Source: Ilyonectria destructans
Taxonomy: Eukaryota > Ascomycota > Sordariomycetes > Hypocreales > Nectriaceae
Direction of reading: 5' to 3'
Assembly (NCBI GenBank): GCA_020740775.1
Contig: JAHEWK010000004.1
Span: 3,038,001 to 3,102,000 of the forward strand
Length of the DNA stretch: 64,000 nt
The position numbers were made by a program, and so were the translations under genes. Positions 1 to 12,035 of the stretch are shown in pieces. The notes beneath the pieces were generated by a model. The model searched no databases. It worked only from the letters and a program-made list of their open reading frames with translations, and was not told the origin of the DNA. Within the stretch, counting starts at the first letter, position 1. Every line of letters starts with the position of its first letter.

Positions 1-1229
1 TGGATTACGCGTCCTTCTACGGTAGTTGATATCCGTTTTGGAGGTTTGGATGTCGGTCGTTCGTACAGAGTACGAGTACACAGGGAGGAATTGATTAATG
101 GCGGGCCAAAGTGCCAGAATGCGGCCGGTCTCATTAGAGCCAGAGAACACAGCCCGAACAACTGGGGAAGGAAAAGGGGTCGTCTCTGCCTCCGCCAGGT
201 ATCTGCGCATCTTGGCAAGATGAGGAGCTGCGCGAATCCCCCGTAACGGACATTGAGAGTCTGGCTTGTCGAGACGCCATTGCAGGTTGTGGGCAAGATT
301 ATAGGCTTGGCAGACTTGGCAGGGGCTGGGAAAGGGAGCCACAGCGTCACCTAGCGTATTCCCCCTTGCTCAGGGCTCCAGTAATCACGGCTTAAGGCTC
401 CAGTAATCACGACTCAGGGCCCAGTAGTAAAGACGAATACCTGCTCAGAGACATGGGGGCAATACTCCCCGCCCGAACCGTCCGGACATTGACTCCATCT
501 CCAAGACTCTATCTCATTTACGCTCCCAGGCGGACACGGCACTAAACTTAACTTTAATTGCGCCCCGAGCCCCCCCTGTTTCTCCCCTGGACGCCCTGGA
601 ACTGGCCCCCTGCGTCCCAGCGACGAGCCGGAGACAGGAGTGGCTTCAAACCGCCGGCCCTCCACAACAACTCTGGCACATCCTCCACTGCACCAGCCAG
701 TGGCAGCACGACACACAGCGGCCGGTGGCCACGGGGGAGAATGCGCGACAAAGCCCCCTGGTATGCTTAAATATTACCTTATTCTCCCGAAACGTGGGTG
801 CGTCACCAGAAACCCTCTTGTGCCAGGCGGCGCCTCGGGACTCGATATGTGGCCGAAAGCTGTGCGTCTGCGTACCATTCGAGCAGGTTTCTGCACAAGA
901 GATCGCCCTCAGGTTGACTGTGGCATCGTATTTCCAGCGCGGGGCTGGCTTGGCTGGTTTCCCTTTGGCTTCGTCTTGGCAATGCCTCTTGGCGCTACTT
1001 CTTGGCGCCTCACCGGGACATTGCTTGGACGGGGCCATGTTCAGAGCAAGCGAGTTTGTGAAACCGCCAATGCACTGTTCCGACAGTCCTGCTCAAATAC
1101 GCGGGAAAGAGTACGTAAACTCATCATGATATTATGCACTACGAACTACGCCGCCCCGTATTGTAACAGCCATCTCGGCTCAACGATGAACCACATCAAA
1201 CCCTCGGTTTTATAAGCCAAAATCTCGTC
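1..1229. other. Intergenic, no supported gene
   Basis: Open frames here overlap one another on both strands and resemble no family I recognise, so none is called. The only visible structure is a short direct repeat near 374-415, in which a 16-base unit (ggctccagtaatcacg) occurs twice. Confidence 0.5.
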
Positions 1230-4200
1230 TTAGCCTAGCAGCTCCCCAACGGCGAGTTTCATCATAAGCAACCTCCCCGACCGACACCTAATCGCAACCG
1301 TAGATCCAGATACGATTGAGCAACCAGGACGATACGATGCGGGCAGCCAAAGCACCTTCTTCCCTTGCCAGGTAATCCAGCAGCAGTCTTCGCTAATCCC
1401 ATAACCAGAGCGACCAATCGATGAACCTTTGCCAAATGAAATCGCGCCGACATCCGTATGGAGAAGTGCACCGCTAGGCTCAAATCGAAGTTGCGACGTC
1501 ACAGCACCAATATGTACCACATGTAAGCATTCTCCGCCATCTATCCGCCAAAGCCGCACAGTCTTATCACCCGATGCCGAGGCCACGAGAGCCGAGTCAG
1601 GCGAGAAAGCGACTGACAATACGACGTTTTGGTGGCCCTCCAGTTGTTGCATCAATTCGCCAGTGCGCACCCGCCAAAGCCCCACGGTACAGTCGTAAGA
1701 ACCTGAAGCCAGGAGATCGTTGCTGGGAGAGAATGCAGCTGACATTACAGAATGCGTATGGCCTTTGAGATGTATGTCCTCGTCATTCGAAATCTGCCAG
1801 ATCCGTATATCTGCGCCAGAGGATGTCGCTACCAACTTCGAGTCAGCTGAAAAGGTCAACGACGATGTCGAGTTGCCGAGGCTCCTCAGCCCCTGGATGC
1901 ACTCTCCAGTATCGACGCGCCAGAGCCGGACAGCTTCATTTCTCGAGGCGGAAGCCATCAAACTCGAGTCGGGTGAGAATGCAACCGATATCACTGGGTT
2001 CAAATGCCCCAATAGTTCGTTGAGCTGGCCGGTATCAGCCCTCCACAGCGAAATGTTCTCATCGGTCGACCTTGACGCTATATAGTTGGAGTCAGGCGAA
2101 AATACCACCGACTCTACGAAGCCTCCATACCCATGAAGGTCTTCTATGTATCTCCCACTCGCAAGGTCCCAGAGCTGCGGTGCTCCTTTACGCGAGGCCG
2201 ACACAAGAAGCTTCAAGTCGGGAGAGGTTGCGAGGGATGTCACTGGGTTCCCAGGCGTCTCTACTTCTCGGGAATCCTCGCTCCCAACTTGCCAGAGACG
2301 CACAGACTTGTCATGGCAGCTTGATACAAGTCGAGTCGAGTCCGGTGAGAAGGCAACTGAGGTAACCCAGCTGTCGTGACCCTTGAGTTCCTGTACACAC
2401 TTGCCACTTCCGACCCGCCAGAGTCGTACCGTACTATCACCGCAAGATGACGCAATCATCTTCAAGTCGGGTGAGAATGCAGTCGCCGTAGCCCAGTCCG
2501 GATGGCCCTCGAACACTTGGATGCACTCGCCGCTTGAAACCTGCCAGAGTCGTACGGTCCGATCCTGGCCAGCAGATAGCAATTGGGCTGAGGTAGGCGA
2601 GAATGCGATGGCTAGTACTGAATCCGTATGGCCTTCAAATACTTTAACGCACTCGCCTGTATCAACTTTCCAAATCCGCACGGCGCTATCGTCTGACGCC
2701 GACGCAATAAATGCCGAGTTGGGCGAGAATACGGCTGCCGTGACCCAGTCAAAATGGCATTTAAGTTCTCGTACACACTCATCGCTACCTATCCGCCAAA
2801 GCCGGACGGTATAATCGTAAGATATAATGAGCGTCGAGTCAGGGGAGAATGCGACCGATGTTATGGTGTGAGAATGGCCGTAAAGACGTTGAATACGGTC
2901 GCCAGTACTCACATGCCAGATTGACACGGTAGAAGGGTCTCCCGAGCCCGATGCGATAAGGGTTGAATCAGGCGAGAACACAACCGACGTCAGCCAAACC
3001 CCATCGCTCTGGATCTCTTGGATACATTCGCCACCATCGATGCTCCAGAGTCGTATAGACCCATCTGCCGAGGCCGAGGCGACAAGTGCGGAGTCGGGTG
3101 AGAACGCCACCGATGTCACCACGTCAGTATGGCCTTCCAAAATTTGGAGACAAGGATCCCAATTGTCTTCGGTCTCTATGGTGAGAGAAATCCATTCAGG
3201 AACTTGGTGCTGAAACATCCTTCTTATCACGCTCTTGTTCGGCGTAAATACAAGTGCGGAGGAGTATATCTGAAGCGGCGTAGAACTGATGACTGGAATG
3301 TTGGCAAGGATCAGCCGCTCGGCATCTTGCAAAAACTCTGAACTTAATGGACTTTTTTCAGGCTGTTAGTCGGTTAGTCTACGCCAAAACAGCATTGGGT
3401 GTAATTCGTACGCTAAGGATCGACTGTAATATGTGAATAGTCCTTATGCATACCGAGGACCTTCCCATAAGGCTCAATGCTTCTACCCACTGGAGAAAAT
3501 GGATCGATAGAAAAGTGTAAACGTCGCCAGCATCCTCGACAGTCATATTTGCCTGCTTTATATGTTCAGCCCAATAAAGGCAGGCGTACTGCACCTCAGC
3601 TGGAAGCTGGGATGTTATCACGCGCTCATCGATAGAGGAGCGACATGCCGCTGGGTTCTTGAGTCCACAGAGGTCGTTCCGCAGACAGCTACTCATGATC
3701 TGCAGGCAGTCCATTGCCACCTGAGAATGAAGATGCTTCTCATCCATCCAGAACATGTTTACACCACGCTTCCTGGGGTCTAATAAGAAATCCCTGAAGG
3801 ATAGGTGGAGCAACCGTACAGGAGCATCAACTGATGTGGGTACGTTCAGGACAGAATGAAGCATGGACAATTGGTTATCGACATCATCTTCTGAGATGCC
3901 AAGAATTTTGCTGAGAGCGCAGTTTGTAAGGGGACTGAATAAGATCACGATTGATCCAACAATTTGATGGAATCGCTGCACGACCCTCTCCTGCTGATCA
4001 GCGGACAAGCCAGCTACCATCTTGTTCAAGACTGGTAAGTATGTTGCATCTAGCTTTTCTTCTTGGCGATCTGTTTTGAAGTCCAATACTTCTCGAAGAA
4101 GTTCATTGGGGTGTCCACATCGGCGATCGGCGAGGAAACGGCAAATAGTGGCCGCAAAAATGAACAGAGGTGCTGCCTTTCTCACGAGAATCTGGATATC

Positions 4201-5508
4201 CCCTTCTCCAGGCCAATCGATCGGTAGCTGTCGCTGCTTGTTTGATACGGATTGATTATAATCGCGTCTGATGATCGCCAGCTCGTGTTGTAGGAAGACG
4301 CATATGTCGTTCTCAATTACGGGTGGCGGCAGTTTGTGAAGTATGAGTTGTTGGTAGGTACCCAACGCGTCAAATCCGAGGCGTATAGGCAGTTCTGGCC
4401 TGCTGGTGACAAATATCCTCAATCCAAGGGACTGCATTGACGTTGCACGAGACAGGGCGTCAATGAGGAACTTGATATCAGCGTCCCGTTCGCATTCGTC
4501 AAGTGCATCAATGACAATGACAACCGGTACTGTTTTCCGGTGCTCCTGAACAATTTCCGAGAGAGGACGCATGATGAGTTTCTCAAACTGCTCTCGCGAC
4601 GCTTTTCCAAAGATCATGGGATCGTCATCAATTGCTTCTTTGATGTGAGGTGCGAGACTTGGTTCGATTCGTACTAGCTGCGAAGCTATTGTTGTGAAGA
4701 ATTTAGACAAGTTTCCTCGATCAGCCTCGCCTCTTTTGAAGAAGAAACTTGCTCCAAGGTAGCCGGACTGGGAGAAATTGCGAGCAATGGTTCGAGATAT
4801 CGTAGACTTTCCGACTCCAGCTACCCCATTAAGCCAGAATATGTCCGCAGCGTGGGGGTCATCAGCCCATTTAGATATGTGGCTGAGGAGGGAGACGCGT
4901 GTTTCTGGAAGGCATGTCGGGTTATGCTCCTCGTCGCGAGAGTCGAAGGAAGCACCCTCAGCTATAGGCAGTGTGTTTAGCACTGTTTTTTGGTCGATGA
5001 CAGCGATCTTTTGATCGACTCCAAGGAGGACAGTCCTATAGAGCCACATCCTTAGTCCGTGACTTAGTACAATGTGACGAGCTACTTACGTCTGGTCTGC
5101 CTGGAGTGCTAAAGAAATGATTTCCGTTTGTTGACCAAGTTCTTGAATGAACCTGTCAACCTCGCGTTTTTGAATCGGCCACTGTAAAGCACGGAATCCT
5201 ACCCGACTCATTAATTTCTTCGAAGTCCGAGGTTTGAGCTTCTCCTCCAGTGCTTCAAGTTGCGAGTGACTGAGTTGCAGCCCAGTGGCCAGGCTCTGTG
5301 AGCTCTCAAGACGCGCCCCGTTATGGCCCTGTAGCAATTTCTGGACGCTCTCCGACGTCTTCTGGAGGTTGGTGACGACGGTGTGAAGTCGATCGATATC
5401 ACCTTTGGCATTTTTGACGTCCCGGCCGTACTGATAGCAGAGCAAACCGACCTTCGCCGTCAAGTTAATGATGGTGAGGAGATTGACAGCGATTCCAACT
5501 GCTTCCAT
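1230..5508 (-). CDS. STAND/NLR receptor: Helo-like N-domain, NACHT, WD40 repeats
   Basis: Model is complement(join(1230..3362, 3412..5035, 5090..5508)), 1391 aa. Both introns (54 and 49 nt) have GT-AG ends, CTAAC-like branch sites and keep phase. Residues 1-140 are helical and begin with a hydrophobic stretch, resembling the fungal Helo-like N-terminal domain of STAND proteins. The NACHT NTPase has Walker A GVAGVGKS near 210-217 and Walker B VVIVIDALDE near 311-319. About 13 WD40 units follow from about residue 758, with recurrent VAFSPDS and VRLW motifs, then a degenerate unit. Family knowledge: such proteins act as ligand-triggered switches in fungal allorecognition and cell death; the WD40 part senses and the N-domain executes. 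The gene looks intact. Its repeats are divergent rather than near-identical, unlike the fastest-evolving HET-E/HET-D receptors. The ligand cannot be inferred. Confidence 0.9.
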
Positions 5509-6821
5509 GGCGGTTGTATGAGAGGACCAGCGGACTGTGGGTGTTTTGAGGACCGCACTTCAAAGAGATACTCCGGGCGGGTTCTCAAGAGCTGCACAGG
5601 CCCTCAGGTTGGTGCCAAGATGGACAAAATCCAAGTTGAGGGGTTTGTGAAGAATAAGGTGACCCAACGAGTCACGGGACTTTGTGTCTATGGGAGCTGG
5701 ATGCATGGAAACGCCACTTCTGGCAGCCTGATTGGCCACACAGAGAGCAGCATCATAAGCCCTGCATGTCAGACGAAATGCTTTGAGGTTCGTTTCAATT
5801 GGCTTCTCCTTGAGAGTAAGAAGCGGTGATGAAAATACGATTGTGCGAATATTACTAAACTGGACATCATATACATGCGCATTCTGAATCTAGCTCAATC
5901 CAAAATAGCTTACGGTCAAAGCACCGTGAGCGTGAATGGCGAAGCGCAATCCCCAGACCAACAACAAAATAGATCACGATAAATTTAGAACCAAAAATGT
6001 ATGCTCAACAGGAGAACGAAAGAAAAAATTGCCAGACCTGCCACGATAGATGTTGAGCTTCTTGGTTTAACTTTTTACAGGTCCTGTAGGGTAGCGAGAG
6101 GCGTATGTGAAACTGCAAAAGTGGAACGCTCCACTAGAGAGCTCACGTATTCCGGACTTTCCTTGTTCAACAGCGTGGGACGCCTGAGTGGACTCCCAAC
6201 TGCGAGTCCAGGCACGGGGGGTTGATTGGGTGCCGCCTGTACTTCGTAAATCGTACCCTGATTGATATCCGCTTTTTTTCGGGGTTACTATACCTAGTGG
6301 GATGTATGGAGTCCTGCTGGAAAGTATAATAGTACTGGGTTGCGCACCCTTAAGCAGCATCATAATATAATTTAATAGCATCTTAAGAAATAGGCTTAAA
6401 GTCTGTATGGATCTTTAAGCAGGACGCAGTATGCTATTTTGGATCAGGACTTTATGCTTCCCACTGTAGCGCATGTCCACCATCCATGTTGGCATCATTA
6501 GCTATCTCGGGTATGTACAAACTCCACTATGTGCAGATCTGCGGAGGCTCGATATCACATTCCAGAGCCGAGGCGTTTATGTCACGCCAAGAATGATCGG
6601 CTTACACAATGACATGTTTTCAAATATTGAACTTATTGGGAACGGAAAGTTTTGGAAAATAACTCAGTTTATTGCTAACCCGGACTGAGAAATCCGGTGC
6701 CTGAGACGTATATTTGTGTACTAGAATTATAGTTATGCTTATCCCCCTTTGCCTGCTTCTGTATAAAGAATGGTGCCAATTAATTGTACCCAATTGTCGT
6801 GATAATCGTCATCGTCGTCGC
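5509..6821. other. Intergenic region, partly AT-rich
   Basis: This holds the upstream region of the NLR gene and the 3' flank of the small secreted-protein gene. Short open frames between 6000 and 6690 have no recognisable domain and no convincing start context. The 5830-6780 part is richer in A+T than the genes around it. Confidence 0.5.
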
Positions 6822-7280
6822 TTAAGGGAGAGCAGCGGGAGCGTAAGCCTGGTCGGGCTTGACAGTCTTGCCGCCGGCGAGCTGCTTGTCGGTGTAGGCG
6901 GGCCAGACGATCTGCTTCTTGCTGCTGCTGACAACAGAGAGGGTGGTGAAGCCGTTGCCCTCGCCGAACTGGCCACTCCAGCCGGAGGTGATGGTGAAGT
7001 CGCCGCACTTGGAGGGGCCGCCGCTGGAGCGCGAGGCCTTGGGAGTGGCCTTGGCGCTCTTGACGACGTAGGTGCAGCTGGTGGCAGCGGCGGCGCCGGT
7101 GTTGATCTTGAAGTTCCAGGTGCAGGTCTTGTCGGCGGTGTCACACTTGCGGTTGAGGCCCTGGATGGTCCACTGGGGGCCCTTGGCCATCATGGAGACA
7201 GCCTCGCCAGCGGGGGCGGGAGCCGCGAAGACGGTGGTGGCCGAGAGGAGGGTGGCGAGGAAGGCGGCGGAGAACTGCAT
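6822..7280 (-). CDS. Small secreted cysteine protein, Hrip-like (hypersensitive-response-inducing family)
   Basis: Single-exon gene for 152 aa. Residues 1-20 form a clear signal peptide ending near FAA/PAP. The mature part has exactly four cysteines (46, 53, 69, 92), enough for two disulfides, and a conserved-looking block GWSGQFGEGNGFTTLSVV. From memory the pattern fits the fungal small secreted proteins annotated as hypersensitive-response-inducing elicitors, which are extracellular beta-rich proteins; I cannot confirm that by a search. The ATG at 7280 is the only in-frame start before the hydrophobic stretch. A TATA-type sequence lies about 145 bp upstream, with a CT-rich leader between. 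Intact, with no neighbour of obvious related function. Confidence 0.8.
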   Translation of the reverse strand: MQFSAAFLATLLSATTVFAAPAPAGEAVSMMAKGPQWTIQGLNRKCDTADKTCTWNFKINTGAAAATSCTYVVKSAKATPKASRSSGGPSKCGDFTITSGWSGQFGEGNGFTTLSVVSSSKKQIVWPAYTDKQLAGGKTVKPDQAYAPAALP

Positions 7281-7422
7281 GTTGGCGGTTTGTTGGGTTT
7301 GCTGAAGAGAGCAGGTGGAAGAGTAGATGGAAGAGGTTGTTGAAGAGTGTGTGAGAGTGTGAGTGTAGATGAGTGTGTTGATGATGAGAAGAAATGTGTG
7401 ATGAAGAGGAACACAAGTGGTC

Positions 7423-7430
7423 TATATATA
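7423..7430 (-). promoter_or_regulatory. TATA box of the small secreted-protein gene
   Basis: An alternating TA octamer lies 143-150 bp upstream of the ATG at 7280, followed on the coding strand by a CT-rich leader, as in well-expressed fungal genes. Confidence 0.5.
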
Positions 7431-10400
7431 CCTTGATGTCGAGGACATAGAGGTATCCATTTTAGATCGCGATGCCTTGGATGACCCGTTGATGGGTCTC
7501 GGGGCCCCGGCATCCTGGCTCCATCGCCCGACTCCGCTCCGCTTACCAGGCCTGAGCTGAAGCGTTCGATCGTGTTGAGAAAGTAGCTCCCCAGCGTGCT
7601 GCTGTCTTACTGCGACCATCTTCGCTGTGTCTGGCAACAAGAGCGTGATCGGCGAATTGCCGGATCTCGTATTCCTCCACCGCATCAGTCGATCTGTGCG
7701 GGACAATGCCATTGCCACTAGCCCAGCCAGTGAGAGCGGCCCCGCCGGGTACTCCGGACGGACCATCGCGAGGGTGGCTTTTTGCGAGTCGTGCCGTTTA
7801 TGGGAACCACGAGACTCGCCGAAGGGTAAAACGCCTGCCTTAGTTGCTTGGCTTAAGCTCTAATGGGTAAATGGAGTCATTAGGGTTGCGGTGTTCCAAT
7901 ATTCGGCCAGATTTGGCTTCGACCATCGTCAGCAAAAAACAACAGCCATTGCCCCGAACGGGTGAAGTCAGCAGCTTAGCACCTCGTATTCTCGACGCTC
8001 AACGCTTGGTCGGGTGCCATTGCCGAAGCCAAGTCGGGAAGTTCAGTCAACCCCGCAAATTGGGCGGGCTAATGACATAGTCTCAAGTAAGGGACATGCC
8101 AGACCCAGCCCCGGGTTCAGCTCAGCTCCGTTGGGAGATGGTAGTATTGTGTTGTGTTGTGTTATGTAACTGCAATGTTACAGAGGTCTAAAATTGAGTT
8201 GGCTGCTTTAACAGTCAATTCGTAAGCTCTGCGCCCAGCTCCGACACAATGCCGTCTTAATTGTGTCACTAGACTCATGCTCAGGCAGCGCATTGCCATT
8301 ACTTCAGCGACATAATTAGTCCAATGATCCAGCAGTAGTACAGAAAGTGGCAGGTCGTTCCAGGCCTCAATGGACCATTTCCCCGGGCCCACGCTGGCTG
8401 ACCGCTCCAGGGCATGTCCGCTAACTCGGTTTGAGCACAGCACTTTAGAGGGAATACGGGGTTTGGTCGGGAGCGGAGGGCTGACGGCTATTCTTAGCTA
8501 TTCTTAGCATCATCCTAGATGCCGGTGCCAGACGAGAAGACCAGACGAGGGCCTTTTGCCTGTCCATGCTTTTTGGCTCTGGCCCGTTCGGCGCGTTCAT
8601 GGACGCCATCGCCGAACTTCGCCCCCCCAACGCCCTTGGTTAAGGCTGGGACTAGGCCTGCGAGGGACAGAGGCGGTCCTGCGTGATGTCATTGCAACAT
8701 TGCCAGCGATGGAACGTTCACCTGGGTCTTTGTTCTAGAACTGCGGGTGGACCCGGCTATGTGCCATCTCTCCGTGCCCTCGTGTAGTCAGCGTGGGAAA
8801 CTCTAAGTCATGATTACAGCAGAGCCTCTAATTTGGCGTCGGCGACATGTTGAGTGCGCCTGGCTACATTCTGGCTGCGTCAACGGCGTACATTCGGCCG
8901 TGTGTCCAACCGCAGCCACTTGCCACCACACGTGCGACCGGATCATTGACATCGGTCCGCTGCGAGTCGCCTCTCAGCCACCAAACCTGCCCTCTAGCTG
9001 TCGCAAGAGCGGCCTTTGAGGTACATTGAGCACTGCACCGTGACCCCGTGGTACGGGATACGGGACTCGGAGGACGGAATGGTCGGACACCGACTCCAGC
9101 CAGGTAAGCGAGAGCCCTAATTTGGGCGCCAGCCGCTATAACATGGCCACTATCGGTCTCAGCTTAATTGATCCCGCCCTGTCAAACCGATTTCTCGTGT
9201 TCAGCACAGAATGGGTCACTGGGAGGCTGGGGGATGCTCAGTCCCTGGGGTCCGGCACTTTATAGGGGCCTGCACTCCCAACCCGCGCGGCACTGGCTTT
9301 ACTGACGGAGAGAAGTCTATACAATGCCAGCGTCAACAGGCCACCAGCCATTGCGAATTGTATAAGACAGAAAAAATTATTCTGGCCGGCATCGGTTACC
9401 TGTGCGAAATGAAATTGAGTTACACGTGGTCTTGGCACCACTTGACCCGCTGTAGTGAGAGAGTTGAGCTGGCACCTGATCGTACTGCCCAGCCATTCCA
9501 GCAGGTCACATCACCACCGGATGGGGTTCCAACCGAAGTACCCATTTAAAGTGATGCTGATCATGATGTGATGTTGATCAAAGTCGGGGCTGATCATCAC
9601 AATGGCATTGACCGCCATGAAATATGCAATGCTGTCTCAGTTTCGGCGATCAATCGCGATCGGACCTTTGCCACCATCGAGGCCATTCGACACCAAGTGT
9701 GTGTGCAAGGGAGCTCACACATAGCCGCTAGATATAGTGCAGCTAATGATCAAATAATTGACTCGGCCGATCCGCGGATCCGACGGTCTGGAGGCAGTTG
9801 AAGCAGCAGGTAAGAAAATGTCCACTTAAACCCGTAGATGGCAAGAGGCAAGTCATCTCCAACTGCATATGCAGGTCAGGCGATGTTCATCGCAATGACT
9901 TGAGTATGGATGCGCTTCTTTAGCACATTTCGAACCCTTTTCCGAATCGGCAATCGTCTTCTCGTCCATGCATAGGCCGCAAATCCGTGAAAGCAAATGC
10001 CTACCCGGGAGACAATTGAAGCCCACGTTGCCATGTACTGGCGCCAATCTTGGCAGTGGAAAGGAATGCCAAGCGATTAAGAATAACATAAAACATTACA
10101 TGCCCAAGCAACTTTCTTACTAGTTGTGGAGATAGGAGTGACTGTGCGGCGCCCGCTCGTTTTTTAGTCTGGTTACAGCAGATATTATGGAGGCACGGGA
10201 TCAATCTTGCAGAATGGTTCACAGCGTGGTACGAGCATGAATGACGCTGATGCCACGGTGGCGCCACGCGGAGGGCGACTGGTACAGTACTCAATCGGTC
10301 GGTTGGCAGCCGGAAAACGTGGCTGCTCGGAGAGCGTTGCTTTGTGGCGGCGGCAGGAATTTAAGGTCATGACGGGAGTTTGGTGCCTCATCCGGTGTCC

Positions 10401-10782
10401 CAACGTGCACATGACCACCTTCATTCTTGAGTCCCGGTTCGCCTCGGAGTTGACGCTTCGGCTTGAGAGGAAGCGCCCGGGATGGCACAGTCCTCTCCTG
10501 TCACACTATATATAACTACGAGCGGGACGAGGTGAAAGGGTAAGTGTCAACGATTGAGAGGTTGGATGAGGAATTTAGCTGGTGCTATTGCGATAGAGAG
10601 TGATGCCAATCATTGGGACAGGTAGGCTGGTAGTAGAAATGACCCAGGAGATGAAGGTCTGCACGAAGCAAGTTGTATTCATACCGCGCGAGATTTGCGC
10701 CAAGTATCTGTACACAAAACCCGGTAGCTTCTCAATACCTGTGCCAACCCCCTGACGTAGATCACCATGGATGCCACCCTTG
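7431..10782. other. Long intergenic region without a supported gene
   Basis: Open frames of 60-110 codons occur on both strands but none shows a family signature, a credible start context or splice-joined continuation. A TATA-like sequence at about 10506 has no coding region after it on the plus strand. A decayed or noncoding gene cannot be excluded. Confidence 0.45.
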
Positions 10783-11119
10783 TCAAGCTTTAGGAGATTT
10801 TAATAGAGGCCGTTCCACCACCTCAATGATGCTCTGGATACGCGTTTCCGCAGCGCCTACCGCAGAAGCAATCGACATGGTTGGTTGGAATCCTGGCGGC
10901 GGACGATGATGGGGTTCCTCCACCTCCGCTAAAAATCTGCCGAGGCCGTACGTGGGGCCATAGTTGCTTGCCGTCGATTCGCGAGGAATACGATCGGACC
11001 TGATCCGATAAAGAGACTTAGAGAGATAATAAAAGGGAATTTGTCGTCGAGGTGTAAGTATAGGATAAAGATAAAATTACCTACATGTTCTCGCCTTCAT
11101 TACCTGTGACCGCCGACAT
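10783..11119 (-). CDS. Small protein of an undescribed family, copy A (83 aa)
   Basis: Model is complement(join(10783..10999, 11085..11119)), 83 aa, with an 85-nt intron (donor gtaggt, acceptor ggatcag). I found it only by comparison with the paralogue at 15798-16148. Both have a 35-nt first exon starting ATG-TC and ending in AT, a phase-2 intron of 85/87 nt, and a second exon containing PHHRPPPGFQPTMS followed by a predicted amphipathic helix. In the aligned 19-codon core, six of eight differences are silent. No signal peptide exists in this model. A hydrophobic reading frame continues upstream of the ATG without another start, so a longer product via an upstream exon is possible. A TATAAAG-like sequence lies near 11320. 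Function unknown. Confidence 0.6.
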
Positions 11120-11534
11120 AGCGAATACCACGGTTTCGCTGAGGACAGAGACAAGATGGTACGTGGATTGCCGATTTCGGTGGGAGGATTCTTAGGGAAA
11201 TTGCGTATCGATATTTTAATTTTTAATTTTCAAGAGAAAAGAAAGAGTAAGACGAATATGCTTGGTTTGAACTGCTCCATGATAGCAGCTTCCAAAGGCG
11301 ACCGTCCTGTCTAGCTTTATATGAACAATTTTTTCAGTGTCCCTGCTTGAATCTCCCGAAATTCCGTATACCAGTGCCAGTGAAGTGCGCGTGTTGTTGA
11401 GGCTGAGCAGAAATGTAAGCCCCTGTCAGTTTCCCGTCTTGGTAAGGCGCTTGTAAGAATGGGAAGCAGCGGTGGCAGGTGGAATAAGATCAACTGCACC
11501 TAAACACTAGAGGCTGCCTTATTCGTGTATACAC

Positions 11535-11698
11535 ACAAACGAACCCCCCTTGGTGGCTGAAGGCGACGCCCTCGCCCCACCCGACCCTCTTAACACATCT
11601 CGGCTGACAGGGTCAGCTAACCTCTATACATACCGTCAGGTAGGATTATCTGACCGGCTCAGATAATATCTTCTTATCCGATCGTACAATCTAAGCTG
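11535..11698 (+). repeat. Left terminal inverted repeat
   Basis: Left arm of the foldback element. It pairs with 11873-12035 along its whole length, including the internal block agataatatcttcttat. Confidence 0.8.
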
Positions 11699-11872
11699 GT
11701 AGTGACGCCTGCGGCTGGCTTTTATACCTTTTGGCCTTCTTTTGGTGAATTAACAGAATACGTTCGGCCTGCCGCGACCTACGCTGCGCTCCGGGGCACC
11801 CTTCATCGCTACGCTCTTACGGGGGCTCTCGTACCTCGGCCTCACTCTTAATAAAAGAAGAATTTAGATACT

Positions 11873-12035
11873 CAGCTTAGATTGTGCAATCAGATAAGAA
11901 GATATTATCTGAGCCGGTCAGATAATCATCCTGACGGTATGTATAGAGGTTAGCTGACCCTATTAGCCGAGATGCGTTAAGAGGGTCGGGTGGGGCGAGG
12001 GCGTCGCCTTCAGCCACCAAGGGGGGTTCGTTTGT
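11873..12035 (-). repeat. Right terminal inverted repeat
   Basis: Reverse complement of 11535-11698 with a small number of substitutions and 1-2 nt indels. It ends in ggggggttcgtttgt. Confidence 0.8.

Larger units (their letters stand above)
11535..12035. mobile_element. 501-bp inverted-repeat element (MITE-like, non-autonomous)
   Basis: The two ends are long inverted repeats of about 164 bp (11535-11698 and 11873-12035), nearly identical when one is reverse-complemented. Each terminus begins acaaacgaacccccc. The differences are scattered single bases and small indels. The roughly 174-bp centre has no open frame of note. This is the structure expected of a non-autonomous DNA transposon or a long foldback element. 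I could not define a convincing target-site duplication, so the class is open. Confidence 0.8.

Noticed and set aside
6714..7343. Plus-strand 209-codon open frame rich in Gly, Leu and Glu
   Set aside because: It is the antisense shadow of the small secreted-protein gene; its composition follows from that gene's codon bias.
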